DNA of 64,000 nucleotides, taken from Actinomadura formosensis NBRC 14204. GTDB lineage: Bacteria > Actinomycetota > Actinomycetes > Streptosporangiales > Streptosporangiaceae. The position numbers were made by a program, and so were the translations under genes. The notes under the pieces are model-generated. The model was given only the letters and a program-made list of their open reading frames with translations, made no database searches and had not been told where the DNA came from. Positions 53,935 to 61,241 of this stretch are shown one piece after another; position 1 is the stretch's first letter; each line of letters opens with the position of its first letter. The stretch spans positions 21,470 through 85,469 of the forward strand of contig NZ_BCQQ01000010.1 of the NCBI RefSeq assembly GCF_001552155.1, given 5' to 3'.

Positions 53935-54771
53935 TCAAACGACCGGGTTGTCCGGCGAATCCAGCCAGATCCGTTGACCCGCAGGCGTCACCGTGACTCC
54001 GAACCGGGAGGCTTCCGGCTTACCGGCCGCCGCCCACCGTTCCTCGGTTTCCTGGACGCTCCGGGCACTCACATGCTGAGCGCGCAGCGGCATGAAAGGC
54101 GAGGGACCCAGACACCTGCCCTGTGCCGTTCCGTCGTCCTGGACCTTCAACACCGCAAGAGGCCAGTCAGGATGGACCGTCGCCGCCAGGGGAACAACGA
54201 TCAGCCCACCCGGCCGAACCTGCCGAACCCATGCGTAGGGCACCGTGTGGGCCGACGCCGTGACGATGATCCGTTCATAGGGCGCCCCCGGCGGGTAACC
54301 CGCCTCCCCGTCCCCGGTGACCACCTTCACCGGCAGGCCGACAGTCTTCAGGGCCTCCCGCGCCGACGAAGCGGCCACCGGGTCTATCTCCACACTGATC
54401 ACATTCCCCGCCCCGGTGATCCGGGCGAGGACGGCGGCGTTGTAACCGGTACCGGTACCGATCTCCAGAACCCGCATACCGGGCTCCAACTCCATGGCCT
54501 CGATGAGCCGGGCCATGATGAAGGGCGCACTGCTGGAACTGGTGGAGATCATCCCCCTTCCCGTCACCGGATCGCATACCTCACCGGGCAGAGCAGGATC
54601 GGGCTCCGCCCGAGTCACGATCGGGCCGTCCACCTCGACCCGCTCCCGCCACTGCTCCGGATCATCAGAGCGACGCAGCGGCACCAGCCAGCCCGCTTCG
54701 TTGCGTACGAAGATCTCCTCTGGGATGAACGGTTCCCTGGGAACGGAAGCGATGACGTCGCGGACGTTCAC
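53935..54771 (-). CDS. PIMT-like protein methyltransferase, copy 2
   Basis: A 278-residue protein-L-isoaspartate O-methyltransferase-like enzyme. SAM motif I is V-L-E-I-G-T-G-T-G-Y-N-A-A, preceded by the PIMT S-S-S-S-A-P-F-type loop. An N-terminal region of about 75 residues (V-P-R-E-P-F-I-P-E-E-I-F-V) replaces the usual PIMT start, as in actinobacterial variants tied to ribosomal peptide clusters. The GTG at 54771 is preceded by GGGGA; a GTG at 54792 is an alternative. It follows copy 1 on the same strand. The last 40 codons are almost identical in DNA to copy 1. Confidence 0.82.
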   Translation of the reverse strand: MNVRDVIASVPREPFIPEEIFVRNEAGWLVPLRRSDDPEQWRERVEVDGPIVTRAEPDPALPGEVCDPVTGRGMISTSSSSAPFIMARLIEAMELEPGMRVLEIGTGTGYNAAVLARITGAGNVISVEIDPVAASSAREALKTVGLPVKVVTGDGEAGYPPGAPYERIIVTASAHTVPYAWVRQVRPGGLIVVPLAATVHPDWPLAVLKVQDDGTAQGRCLGPSPFMPLRAQHVSARSVQETEERWAAAGKPEASRFGVTVTPAGQRIWLDSPDNPVV

Positions 54772-54793
54772 TGCTTCCCCGTCCCCTTCCACA

Positions 54794-55579
54794 TCAACCG
54801 ACCGGGTTGTCCGGCGAATCCAGCCAGATCCGTTGGCCCGCAGGCGTCACCGTGACTCCGAACCGGGAGGCTTCCGGCTTGCCGGCCGCCGCCCACCGTT
54901 CCTCGGTTTCCTGGAGCGCCGTTTGCGGGAGGCGCTGGCCGCGTAGCGGCATGAACCGGACCGGGGCCGTGAATCGCCCTTCAGCACTCCCGTCCGCCCG
55001 GACCGCGAGCACCGCCAAGGGCCCGGCCGGATGGAACGTGGCCGCCCAGGGCACCACGATCAGCCCGCCTGCCTCCGTCTGCTCGATCCACGCGTAGGGG
55101 ACCGTGTGAGCCGCGGCAGTGGCGAGCACCCGAGCAAACGGGGCGTGCGATGGCGCACCGCGCTCCCCGTCCCCGGTGATGACGACCACATCGGGATGGC
55201 CTGCGGCGCGCAGAGCCCTGCGGGCATGGTCGGCTGCCGCGCGCTCGATCTCGACCGACACCACCTCGGCCCCCAGCGCTGCCAGACACGCGGCGTTGTA
55301 CCCGGTGCCCGTCCCCACCTCCAGCACGCGCATGCCGGCCTTGAGCTGCAAGGCAGTGATCATCTGAGCCATCACCGACGGAGCAGACGAGGAGGACATG
55401 GGCCACATCCTGTCCTTTACCTGCGTAGCAATCGCCTCATCCGACGTCACCAGCTTTTCCCACTCTTCCGGCGCGTCAGTCCGCGACAGCTCTACGAACC
55501 GGCCGTCCCGAACCACCCAGACCGTTTCGGGGACGAACAGCCGCCGATCAACGGGCGGGAGCCCGGAGAACTCACTCAT
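54794..55579 (-). CDS. PIMT-like protein methyltransferase, copy 1
   Basis: A 261-residue paralogue of the next gene. It begins L-P-P-V-D-R-R-L-F-V-P-E-T-V-W-V, has S-S-S-S-A-P-S and SAM motif I V-L-E-V-G-T-G-T-G-Y-N-A-A, then V-V-S-V-E-I-E, V-I-T-G-D-G-E and A-A-A-H-T-V-P-Y-A-W. The ATG at 55579 overlaps the stop of a 41-residue zinc-ribbon gene (ATGA). PIMT-like enzymes repair isoaspartate, or in lanthipeptide and graspetide pathways methylate aspartate to form aspartimide. No RiPP core enzyme is seen nearby, so the substrate is open. Confidence 0.84.
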   Translation of the reverse strand: MSEFSGLPPVDRRLFVPETVWVVRDGRFVELSRTDAPEEWEKLVTSDEAIATQVKDRMWPMSSSSAPSVMAQMITALQLKAGMRVLEVGTGTGYNAACLAALGAEVVSVEIERAAADHARRALRAAGHPDVVVITGDGERGAPSHAPFARVLATAAAHTVPYAWIEQTEAGGLIVVPWAATFHPAGPLAVLAVRADGSAEGRFTAPVRFMPLRGQRLPQTALQETEERWAAAGKPEASRFGVTVTPAGQRIWLDSPDNPVG

Positions 55580-55701
55580 CCTTCCCCAGATCCGTTGCAC
55601 GAGCCACAGGTGATCTTCTCCTCCTTGTTGTCCAGATTGACCTTCACCCACCCTTTCCCGCCACACGCCCCACAAGACTGCTTCTTGTCATGCTTTCCCA
55701 T
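55576..55701 (-). CDS. 41-residue zinc-ribbon protein with two CxxCxGxG motifs
   Basis: A small gene: ATG at 55701, stop overlapping the PIMT ATG. AAAGGG lies 9 bases upstream of the start. The protein has C10-G-A-C13-G-G-K-G and C32-G-S-C35-N-G-S-G, a two-site zinc ribbon like one pair of repeats from the DnaJ cysteine-rich domain, joined by a charged linker. Translational coupling to the methyltransferase suggests a chaperone-like or substrate-presenting partner. It is not a RiPP precursor in appearance, but that cannot be excluded. Confidence 0.72.
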   Translation of the reverse strand: MGKHDKKQSCGACGGKGWVKVNLDNKEEKITCGSCNGSGEG

Positions 55702-55749
55702 TTTTCAGCCCTTTCCAGCCAACCCGGCGCTCTCTACATTGACAGGACG

Positions 55750-55774
55750 GCTGCGGCCATTCAATGGCCGCAGC
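55750..55774 (-). terminator. 25-nt perfect palindrome after hisS
   Basis: GCTGCGGCCATT and its complement flank a single C. It lies 130 bases downstream of the hisS stop and 49 bases upstream of the zinc-ribbon start. It could end hisS transcription or be an operator for the methyltransferase operon. Confidence 0.5.
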
Positions 55775-55788
55775 GTATTGGATATTTT

Positions 55789-55830
55789 GAGCGAATTACG
55801 TTAGTTCGTTCCTCTTAACTCACGCTCGGC
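55789..55830 (-). repeat. 42-nt dispersed repeat, copy 1
   Basis: 38 of 42 positions match a second copy at 57424-57465. Each copy contains a 7-bp inverted repeat (GAGCGAA to TTCG(C/T)TC, 9-nt loop). On the minus strand each reads as the end of a short frame ending A-E-R-E-L-R-G-(T/A)-N-stop. Confidence 0.65.
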
Positions 55831-55878
55831 AGCCGCTCGAACCCCGCCGCGTCCGTGTCGATCGCCTTGCACACCCAT
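55801..55878 (-). CDS. Possible 25-residue leader peptide or mini-ORF
   Basis: A frame of 25 codons begins at ATG 55878, 11 bases after an AAAGGAGG located directly behind the hisS stop. It is Arg/Gly-rich and ends A-E-R-E-L-R-G-T-N. It includes a TTA leucine codon, rare in high-GC actinomycetes. Three of its last codons differ from the second repeat copy, two of them silently. It may be a real leader ORF or a remnant of a duplicated gene end. Confidence 0.3.
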   Translation of the reverse strand: MGVQGDRHGRGGVRAAAERELRGTN

Positions 55879-55904
55879 CTGTGACGCGACCTCCTTTGGT
55901 CGAT

Positions 55905-57227
55905 CTACCGCGGTGCGGCGCACCACCCTTGCAGGCGAGCCGCAAGCTCCCCGGCCGGGACAGCGTGTTGTTCCCCCGATTCCATGTCCCGCACCGTGAC
56001 AGTTCCGGTTTCCTGTTCCCGCTCCCCGTAGATCAGCACGAACCGCGCGTGCCTGTCCGCCGCCCATTTCAGTTGCCTGGACAGCTTACGACTCGCCCCC
56101 AGATAGATTTCCGTCCGCAACCCGATATCCCGCAGTTGGTTCGCGAACTCCATCACGCTTGTGTCTGACTCTTCCGCCATTGCTGTTATCGCCACGTCCA
56201 GTGACTCACCCGCAGCCGCGCCGCTTTCCATAAGCCCGATGATCCGCTCGACTCCCAGCGAGCCGCCGCACGCCGGAACGTCCGGCCCTCCCAGCGCCGA
56301 AATAAGGTGATCGTAACGGCCGCCGCTGGCGATGGACCCCGGCATTCCGGCCGCGACCACTTCAAAAATCACGCCCGTGTAATAGTCCAGGCCACGCACC
56401 AGACTCGGCGTGAATGCGATGCGCTCGGTGCCCACGCTCGGACCCGCCAGCGTGACAAGCCGGTCGATTTCGGCGATACCCGCCCGGCCCTCCTCGCTGT
56501 CTTTCAGGCTGGCCCGCATACGCTCCACCGAATCGTCTGCCACCAGGTCCGCGACAAGCCTCTCAGCGGTCGCCGCCGCGAGCCGGCGCACATCGGTCAG
56601 CTCACGCGCCACCGCGTCGGGGGACAGCTTGTCCAGCTTGTCCAAGGTGATCAGCACACCCCCGCCCACCTCGGCCGGGACCCCGTAGACCTCCAGCAGC
56701 CCCGACAGCGCACGCCGGGAGTTGACCAGGACACGAAAGTCGCTGACCCCCACCGCGTCCAACGCCGTCGCCACCGCGCTCACCACTTCCGCATCAGCCA
56801 GCGGCGATGACGAGCCGACCACATCGACATCGCATTGCGCGAACTCCCGGAAACGCCCTTTTCCCGGCCGGTCCGCGCGCCATACCGGTCCCATCGCATA
56901 CCGCTTGTACGGTGCCGGAAGCTGAGAACCGTACGCCGCTACCACCCGTGCCAGCGGAACGGTCATGTCGTACCGCAGCGCCAGATCAGCCTCTCCGCTC
57001 GCCTCATGCTCCCCACGCCGCAAAATCTTGAAGATCAGCTTGTCGCCCTCATCACCGTACTTGCCCGTCAGCGTTTCAATCCGCTCGAACGCAGGCGTTT
57101 GCAACGGCTCGAATCCGTAACGCTCGAAGACCTCCCGGATCACACCGAATACGTGATTGCGGATACGCAGATCATCCGCGAGCAAATCCCGCGTACCGGA
57201 AGCGGGCTCGAACCGCTGAGACGCCAT
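55905..57227 (-). CDS. hisS: Histidyl-tRNA synthetase, non-canonical second type
   Basis: A 440-residue class II synthetase. Motif 2 region is R-Y-A-M-G-P-V-W-R-A-D-R-P-G-K-G-R-F-R-E-F; the histidine loops R-G-L-D-Y-Y-T-G-V-I-F-E and G-G-R-Y-D-H-L-I are intact. The N-terminus (S-G-T-R-D-L-L, R-N-H-V-F, Y-G-F-E-P-L-Q-T-P-A-F-E) resembles archaeal and eukaryotic HisRS. The usual actinobacterial enzyme starts differently (G-T-Y-D-L-L-P). This is probably a second HisRS in an accessory region, perhaps for resistance, regulation or a non-canonical substrate. Codon GC is somewhat lower than in housekeeping genes here. Confidence 0.9.
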   Translation of the reverse strand: MASQRFEPASGTRDLLADDLRIRNHVFGVIREVFERYGFEPLQTPAFERIETLTGKYGDEGDKLIFKILRRGEHEASGEADLALRYDMTVPLARVVAAYGSQLPAPYKRYAMGPVWRADRPGKGRFREFAQCDVDVVGSSSPLADAEVVSAVATALDAVGVSDFRVLVNSRRALSGLLEVYGVPAEVGGGVLITLDKLDKLSPDAVARELTDVRRLAAATAERLVADLVADDSVERMRASLKDSEEGRAGIAEIDRLVTLAGPSVGTERIAFTPSLVRGLDYYTGVIFEVVAAGMPGSIASGGRYDHLISALGGPDVPACGGSLGVERIIGLMESGAAAGESLDVAITAMAEESDTSVMEFANQLRDIGLRTEIYLGASRKLSRQLKWAADRHARFVLIYGEREQETGTVTVRDMESGEQHAVPAGELAARLQGWCAAPR

Positions 57228-57612
57228 GATGTGACTTCCTTCCCTGAACCGAGAGAAACGACCCGACCCGGCGCGAAATTGACCGCCCTAGGACATACCG
57301 CCCAATGCTTGCACTCCACAAGCCGGCGACACGCCCGGATTCGACCTGATGCTATCGGCCGTGCCCGCACACCCCACGCCACAAGGACACGCCAACCACA
57401 CCGGCCTCTCAGATGTGGGCGGTGAGCGAATTGCGTTAGTTCGCTCCTCTCAACTCGCGCTCGGCCCGAGCTACCGCGATCACCATCGTGGTGACCGGAG
57501 GCCCGTCCGCTCCGGGAACCCCTGTCGTGTTTCACGGGTCGGCGCAAGCGTGGCTTGGGGCACGTGGCCGGGTCGCCCGAATCCCCGGCATTGTCACTGC
57601 CACGCCGGCGTC
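57228..57612 (-). other. hisS upstream region with repeat copy 2
   Basis: This 385-base stretch upstream of hisS holds the second copy of the 42-nt repeat and no complete gene. A 31-codon frame ending at 57436 reads like a protein C-terminus (V-T-T-M-V-I-A-V-A-R-A-E-R-E-L-R-G-A-N-stop) but lacks a start with a Shine-Dalgarno. The hisS promoter is expected here. I see no T-box. Confidence 0.4.
57424..57465 (-). repeat. 42-nt dispersed repeat, copy 2
   Basis: Partner of the repeat at 55789-55830, with four mismatches. Here the 7-bp inverted repeat GAGCGAA/TTCGCTC is perfect. It sits about 200 bases upstream of the hisS start, while copy 1 sits about 90 bases upstream of the zinc-ribbon/PIMT operon. 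Confidence 0.65.
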
Positions 57613-58491
57613 CTAGTCTTCGCCGCGTTCTACTGTCAGCAGATCCCCGCGCCCGATCGACAGCAGATGCCGGGCCGCCATCAGCCCGTCACACCCGCAG
57701 GACAGATGCACGCCGACAGCTTCCAGGCGTTCCCGGCTCGACCCGTCCCGCCGCTCGGTCACCTCGCGTTCCGCCACCTGCTCCACCCGGTCGGTCAGCC
57801 GTCCGAGCATCTGCCCGAGCAGGTCCAGCACATCGGTGACCGCCTCCACCGCCGCCCCGGCCTCGGCCAGCGTCAGCCCATCGGCGGTGCCGCTCATCAC
57901 CCGCGACGCCTTGCCCGCTCCTTCCAGGAGCATGTCCAACGCCGGTTGAAGCCCGCTCCCCGGAACCTGTGTCACCTGCTGCTCCTCTCCCGATCTGTCG
58001 TCATCGCCGTCTTTCAGCCGACGGCGCAGGGTGATGTAGGACACCCCCGCCGCCGCTGCCAGATCCCCGATCGTCTCGCCGCGCTCATACCGCCTGCGCA
58101 GTTCCGCCACCGGCACCGCGACCGGCACCCGCGGCGGCCCCGGCCGCCGCAGCACCACACCGGCACCGGCCAGCCGCGCCCGCACCGTCCCCGCCGACAC
58201 CCCCGCCAGCGCCGCCAGCACGGTCGTGGACGCGCCCGCCTCATACCGCTTCCGCAGTTCTTCCAGCGGCACCGCCAGTTCCCGGCGCGGACCCCGGCCC
58301 CGCAGCACCACACCGGCGCTGACCAACCGCGCCCGCACCGTGCTCAAGGACTCCCCCGCCCACCCCGCCAGCACGGTCAGGGACACGCCCGCCTCATACC
58401 GCCTGCGCAGCACCTCCACCGGCACCGCACGCTCCACGCCGTACCCGCCACCCGAGGTTCGGCCGCCCCGAGCCGGAACGCCGGACGTCAC
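57613..58491 (-). CDS. Triple helix-turn-helix DNA-binding protein
   Basis: A 292-residue protein with three tandem HTH units at about residues 23-64, 74-115 and 127-161. Each has the pattern V-P-(V/L)-x-x-L-R-x-R-Y-E-x-G followed by a resolvase/Hin-like HTH (T-V-R-A-R-L). The period is about 51 residues and the repeats are also visible in the DNA. Residues 175-292 are helical with L-x-x-L-x-D-R-V-E-Q-V patterns suggesting a coiled coil. The GTG start overlaps the upstream BldC-like gene stop (GTGA). Three HTH units in a row suggest binding to a long or repeated operator. Function is unknown. Confidence 0.75.
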   Translation of the reverse strand: MTSGVPARGGRTSGGGYGVERAVPVEVLRRRYEAGVSLTVLAGWAGESLSTVRARLVSAGVVLRGRGPRRELAVPLEELRKRYEAGASTTVLAALAGVSAGTVRARLAGAGVVLRRPGPPRVPVAVPVAELRRRYERGETIGDLAAAAGVSYITLRRRLKDGDDDRSGEEQQVTQVPGSGLQPALDMLLEGAGKASRVMSGTADGLTLAEAGAAVEAVTDVLDLLGQMLGRLTDRVEQVAEREVTERRDGSSRERLEAVGVHLSCGCDGLMAARHLLSIGRGDLLTVERGED

Positions 58492-58697
58492 TGCGCGCCA
58501 CCGCCGTGCATCAGGTGCTCGATCTGCTGGAGGCTGAACCTCCGCCTACCGCCCGGCGTGCGGATGGAGGCCAAGTGACCGATATCGGCCCAGCGCGCCA
58601 CGGTCTTGGTGTCGACGCGGAACATCCTGGCCACCTCTGCGGGGGTGAGAAGCTGCTCAGGGCTGAAATCCCATCCGTGCAGGATCGTCTTGCTCAC
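58488..58697 (-). CDS. BldC-like/excisionase MerR-type HTH protein
   Basis: A 69-residue protein with the core L-L-T-P-A-E-V-A-R-M-F-R-V-D-T-K-T-V-A-R-W-A-D-I-G-H-L-A-S-type sequence of BldC and related AlpA/Xis regulators, followed by R-T-P-G-G-R-R-R-F. I chose the GTG at 58697; longer frames to 58796 lack homology. Its stop overlaps the triple-HTH gene. Such proteins bind direct repeats as head-to-tail arrays and control development or mobile-element excision. Confidence 0.82.
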   Translation of the reverse strand: MSKTILHGWDFSPEQLLTPAEVARMFRVDTKTVARWADIGHLASIRTPGGRRRFSLQQIEHLMHGGGAQ

Positions 58698-58755
58698 TTG
58701 GGGGTTCCATCTCGTTGAAGGTGGCTTCGGCGGGCGGCGGTACGTCCAGCCCGCG

Positions 58756-59325
58756 CTAGCCCGCCCACGGATCGGGCACCACCCCGACGCCGCCAAGGAC
58801 CGGGATCGCGGTCAGCGGCCCCGCCTCATGCGGCCAGTGCTGCACCGGCACCAGCCCCGGCGGAACCAGCTCCAGCCGCCGCCCGAACAGGCCCGCGATC
58901 TGCTCACGGGTCCGCGCCACACCCGGTGCACTGGCACCCTGATAGACCTTCTCCACCTGCGCGAGCGCCGCCGGGTCCGCGCCCGTCGAGCATCCGTGCG
59001 ACAGCGCCACCACCGAGCCCGGCACCATCCGGCCCGTGAACGCCCGCACGATTCCCGCCGGGTCGTAGTCGTCGGTGACAAAGTGCAGCACCGCGATCAG
59101 CAGCACCGCCACCGGCCTGTCCCAGTCGATCCACGCGTCGAGATCAGCGATCAGCGCGTCCACCTCGCGCACGTCCCCGCGCACGATCGGCATCCCCTCC
59201 AGCAGCGCCCGATCATGCGCCAGCACCAGCGGGTCGTTGCAAGTCGGGTTGTGCGCACGAACGCGGGGCGTGAGGTTGGCCGCGTGTTGGTCTGCGGAGT
59301 TGGCCGCAGGTTTCCGGGGGGTCAT
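58756..59325 (-). pseudogene. DUF574-type SAM methyltransferase, N-terminally truncated
   Basis: About 189 residues match the C-terminal two thirds of actinobacterial DUF574 (Methyltransf_19) proteins: V-L-A-H-D-R-A-L-L, I-D-W-D-R-P-V-A-V-L-L-I-A-V-L-H-F-V, and V-V-A-L-S-H. The first 90-100 residues, with the Gly-rich SAM motif, are missing and replaced by about 29 unrelated residues. The ATG at 59325 overlaps the ATP-binding gene stop (ATGA). Without motif I, methylation is unlikely. Confidence 0.65.
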
Positions 59326-59705
59326 CGGGTCCACTCCGCGTACACGAGCTTTCCGCCCGAGACGCCGTCCAGGACGCCCCAGTTGCCGGATAGGCCCTGG
59401 ACGAGCCACAGGCCCCGGCCGGCCTCGGCGTCGGGGCCGGGGGGCGGTTCGTGCAGTTCGGGGCGGCTCTGGTCATCGCGGTCCCAGACCTCCACCGAGT
59501 ACAGGCCGCGGCCGTCCTTCTCGATGGCCCACGCGCCGACCTGGATCACATCGGTGCTGGCGTGCCGCAGGGCGTTGGTCACCAGCTCAGAGGTGACCAC
59601 GAGGACGTCATCCAGGTCGATGGGCCACTTGCCCGCGATCGCGGCGACGTGGTCTCGCGCGGCCTTGACGGCGTGATTGCCCGTGTTCTTCTCGAACGCG
59701 ATCAC
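59322..59705 (-). CDS. RsbW-like ATP-binding protein (HATPase_c)
   Basis: A 127-residue GHKL-fold protein of the anti-sigma-factor kinase type. The N box is S-E-L-V-T-N-A-L-R-H-A and the G box is G-R-G-L-W-L-V-Q-G-L. Actinomycetes encode dozens of these, often beside XRE and DUF397 genes. It is translationally coupled to the truncated DUF574 gene and divergent from an XRE regulator. The partner is unknown. Confidence 0.85.
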   Translation of the reverse strand: MIAFEKNTGNHAVKAARDHVAAIAGKWPIDLDDVLVVTSELVTNALRHASTDVIQVGAWAIEKDGRGLYSVEVWDRDDQSRPELHEPPPGPDAEAGRGLWLVQGLSGNWGVLDGVSGGKLVYAEWTR

Positions 59706-59921
59706 GACGGGTCCCTAGTATCGGGGGTCATGGGTCGTTCGCCTCCTAGCGGCGTTCGGTCCAAGGCCCGTCCGGCGGTGCGAACGCCGGGCGGGCCGTC
59801 TGGTGTCTGCGTGGGTTCTCCAGCCAAAACCCGTCACACGCGCAGGCCAAGAGGGCACTATGGGGAACACGGAGTGTGTTCCCCCCGGTACCTTGGGAGA
59901 GCGGAAGGTGAGTGTCCCCCC

Positions 59922-61241
59922 ATGACCACCGACGACGCGCGGCGCGCGCAGGCGGCGCGCTTGAAGGCCGAACGCGAACGGCGCGGTTGGGGCGTGCGGA
60001 GAATGGCCCGATTCCTGCGCGATGCCGTGGACGATCACCAAAAGCCGGAATTGCCATCGTTCGTGACCTACGTCAAGCGGTGGGAATCCGGAAACGTCGA
60101 GATCACCGACACGCGTTACCGAGCCGCGTATGCCCGCGTACTGGACATCCCCGAAACAGACCTATTCGGCCCGGAACCGGACATCGAAGCGACGACGCTC
60201 CCACGTTCCCCAATCAATGAATCCTTCAACGCTAGCGAATGGCGAGAGTTGAACGAACTATTGCGACGCACATTCCTAAAGCGAGGACTTGCAGTTGCCG
60301 CGGTTCCTGCCATTGGAGTTGGCGATATTAGGCACATCACGGCCGCCTTGCGCGATGCCCGGAAATATGCAGACCGTGAAGTTGTTGCGCATTTTAAACG
60401 CCAGCTATCTAACTGTGTCGAAAATGATCGAATGCATGGCCCGAAGCATAGCATTCCGATTTCCCTGGGACTGGTAGCGGCAATTGAGGAGATTGCCGTA
60501 GAAGCAAAATCGGATATACGTAAATTACTGCTTCAGGTTGGCGCGCAAGTGGCCGAGTTTCTTGGTTGGCTATATCGAGATGCAGCCGCCCCAGAACTAG
60601 CCGAATACTGGCGTGATCGTGCAGTCGAGTGGGCGCAATCAGCGGTCGACTACCCAATGCAGGGGTACGTTTTGCTCAAAAAAAGCCAAGCGGCATGGGA
60701 TGATCGCAATGCATTTCGAATCCTGACATTGGCTGAAGCGAGTCAAAAGTTCCCAGGGCGTTTGCCAATTCGAGTGCAGGCCGAGGCCATTCAGCAGGAG
60801 GCGCGCGGACATGCCATGCTGAGTGGGGATCTTAATTTGATTGAGCAAAAGCTCAATCGTGCGCAACAATTACTGACGGAGGACATGGAGGAGCCTCGAA
60901 TTTCAGGGCACTATAATGAGGCCCTATTTAACCTTCAAGTGGCTATCTGTTACTGCGAATCAGGACAATTAGATCGCTCCATTGAGGTGTATGATAAGTG
61001 GCTAAATCCGGAAGCTTTCTCGCGTCGCGACTATGGATACTTCCTTGCGCTCAAGAGCCATGCATATCTAAAGGCGCAAGCGCCCGATAAGGCCGCTACT
61101 ACTGCTCTAAATGCACTGTCTGTAGCGCGGAAAACCGAATCGGCGCGCACACAGGAGGAGATATTTCGCCTCATCCCAGGGCTGCAACGATGGCGAGATA
61201 GAGAGAGTGTTCACGAGCTAGAGCGTTCACTCCTGGCTTAG
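59922..61241 (+). CDS. XRE-type regulator with helical repeat C-terminus, copy 1
   Basis: A 439-residue protein. Residues about 8-70 form a diverged XRE-like HTH (A-A-R-L-K-A-E-R-E-R-R-G-W-G-V-R-R-M-A-R), followed by TPR-like helices. The ATG at 59922 is downstream of GGAAGG. From about 60220 the DNA becomes notably AT-richer, with TTA, ATA and AAA codons unusual for this genome, so the C-terminal part or the whole unit was probably acquired. Its end overlaps the convergent hydrolase gene by 15 bases. Confidence 0.75.
   Translation: MTTDDARRAQAARLKAERERRGWGVRRMARFLRDAVDDHQKPELPSFVTYVKRWESGNVEITDTRYRAAYARVLDIPETDLFGPEPDIEATTLPRSPINESFNASEWRELNELLRRTFLKRGLAVAAVPAIGVGDIRHITAALRDARKYADREVVAHFKRQLSNCVENDRMHGPKHSIPISLGLVAAIEEIAVEAKSDIRKLLLQVGAQVAEFLGWLYRDAAAPELAEYWRDRAVEWAQSAVDYPMQGYVLLKKSQAAWDDRNAFRILTLAEASQKFPGRLPIRVQAEAIQQEARGHAMLSGDLNLIEQKLNRAQQLLTEDMEEPRISGHYNEALFNLQVAICYCESGQLDRSIEVYDKWLNPEAFSRRDYGYFLALKSHAYLKAQAPDKAATTALNALSVARKTESARTQEEIFRLIPGLQRWRDRESVHELERSLLA

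Noticed and set aside
59451..59921. Upstream extension of the first XRE gene
   Set aside because: It overlaps the RsbW-like gene in antisense and lacks XRE homology; ATG 59922 fits the HTH start.
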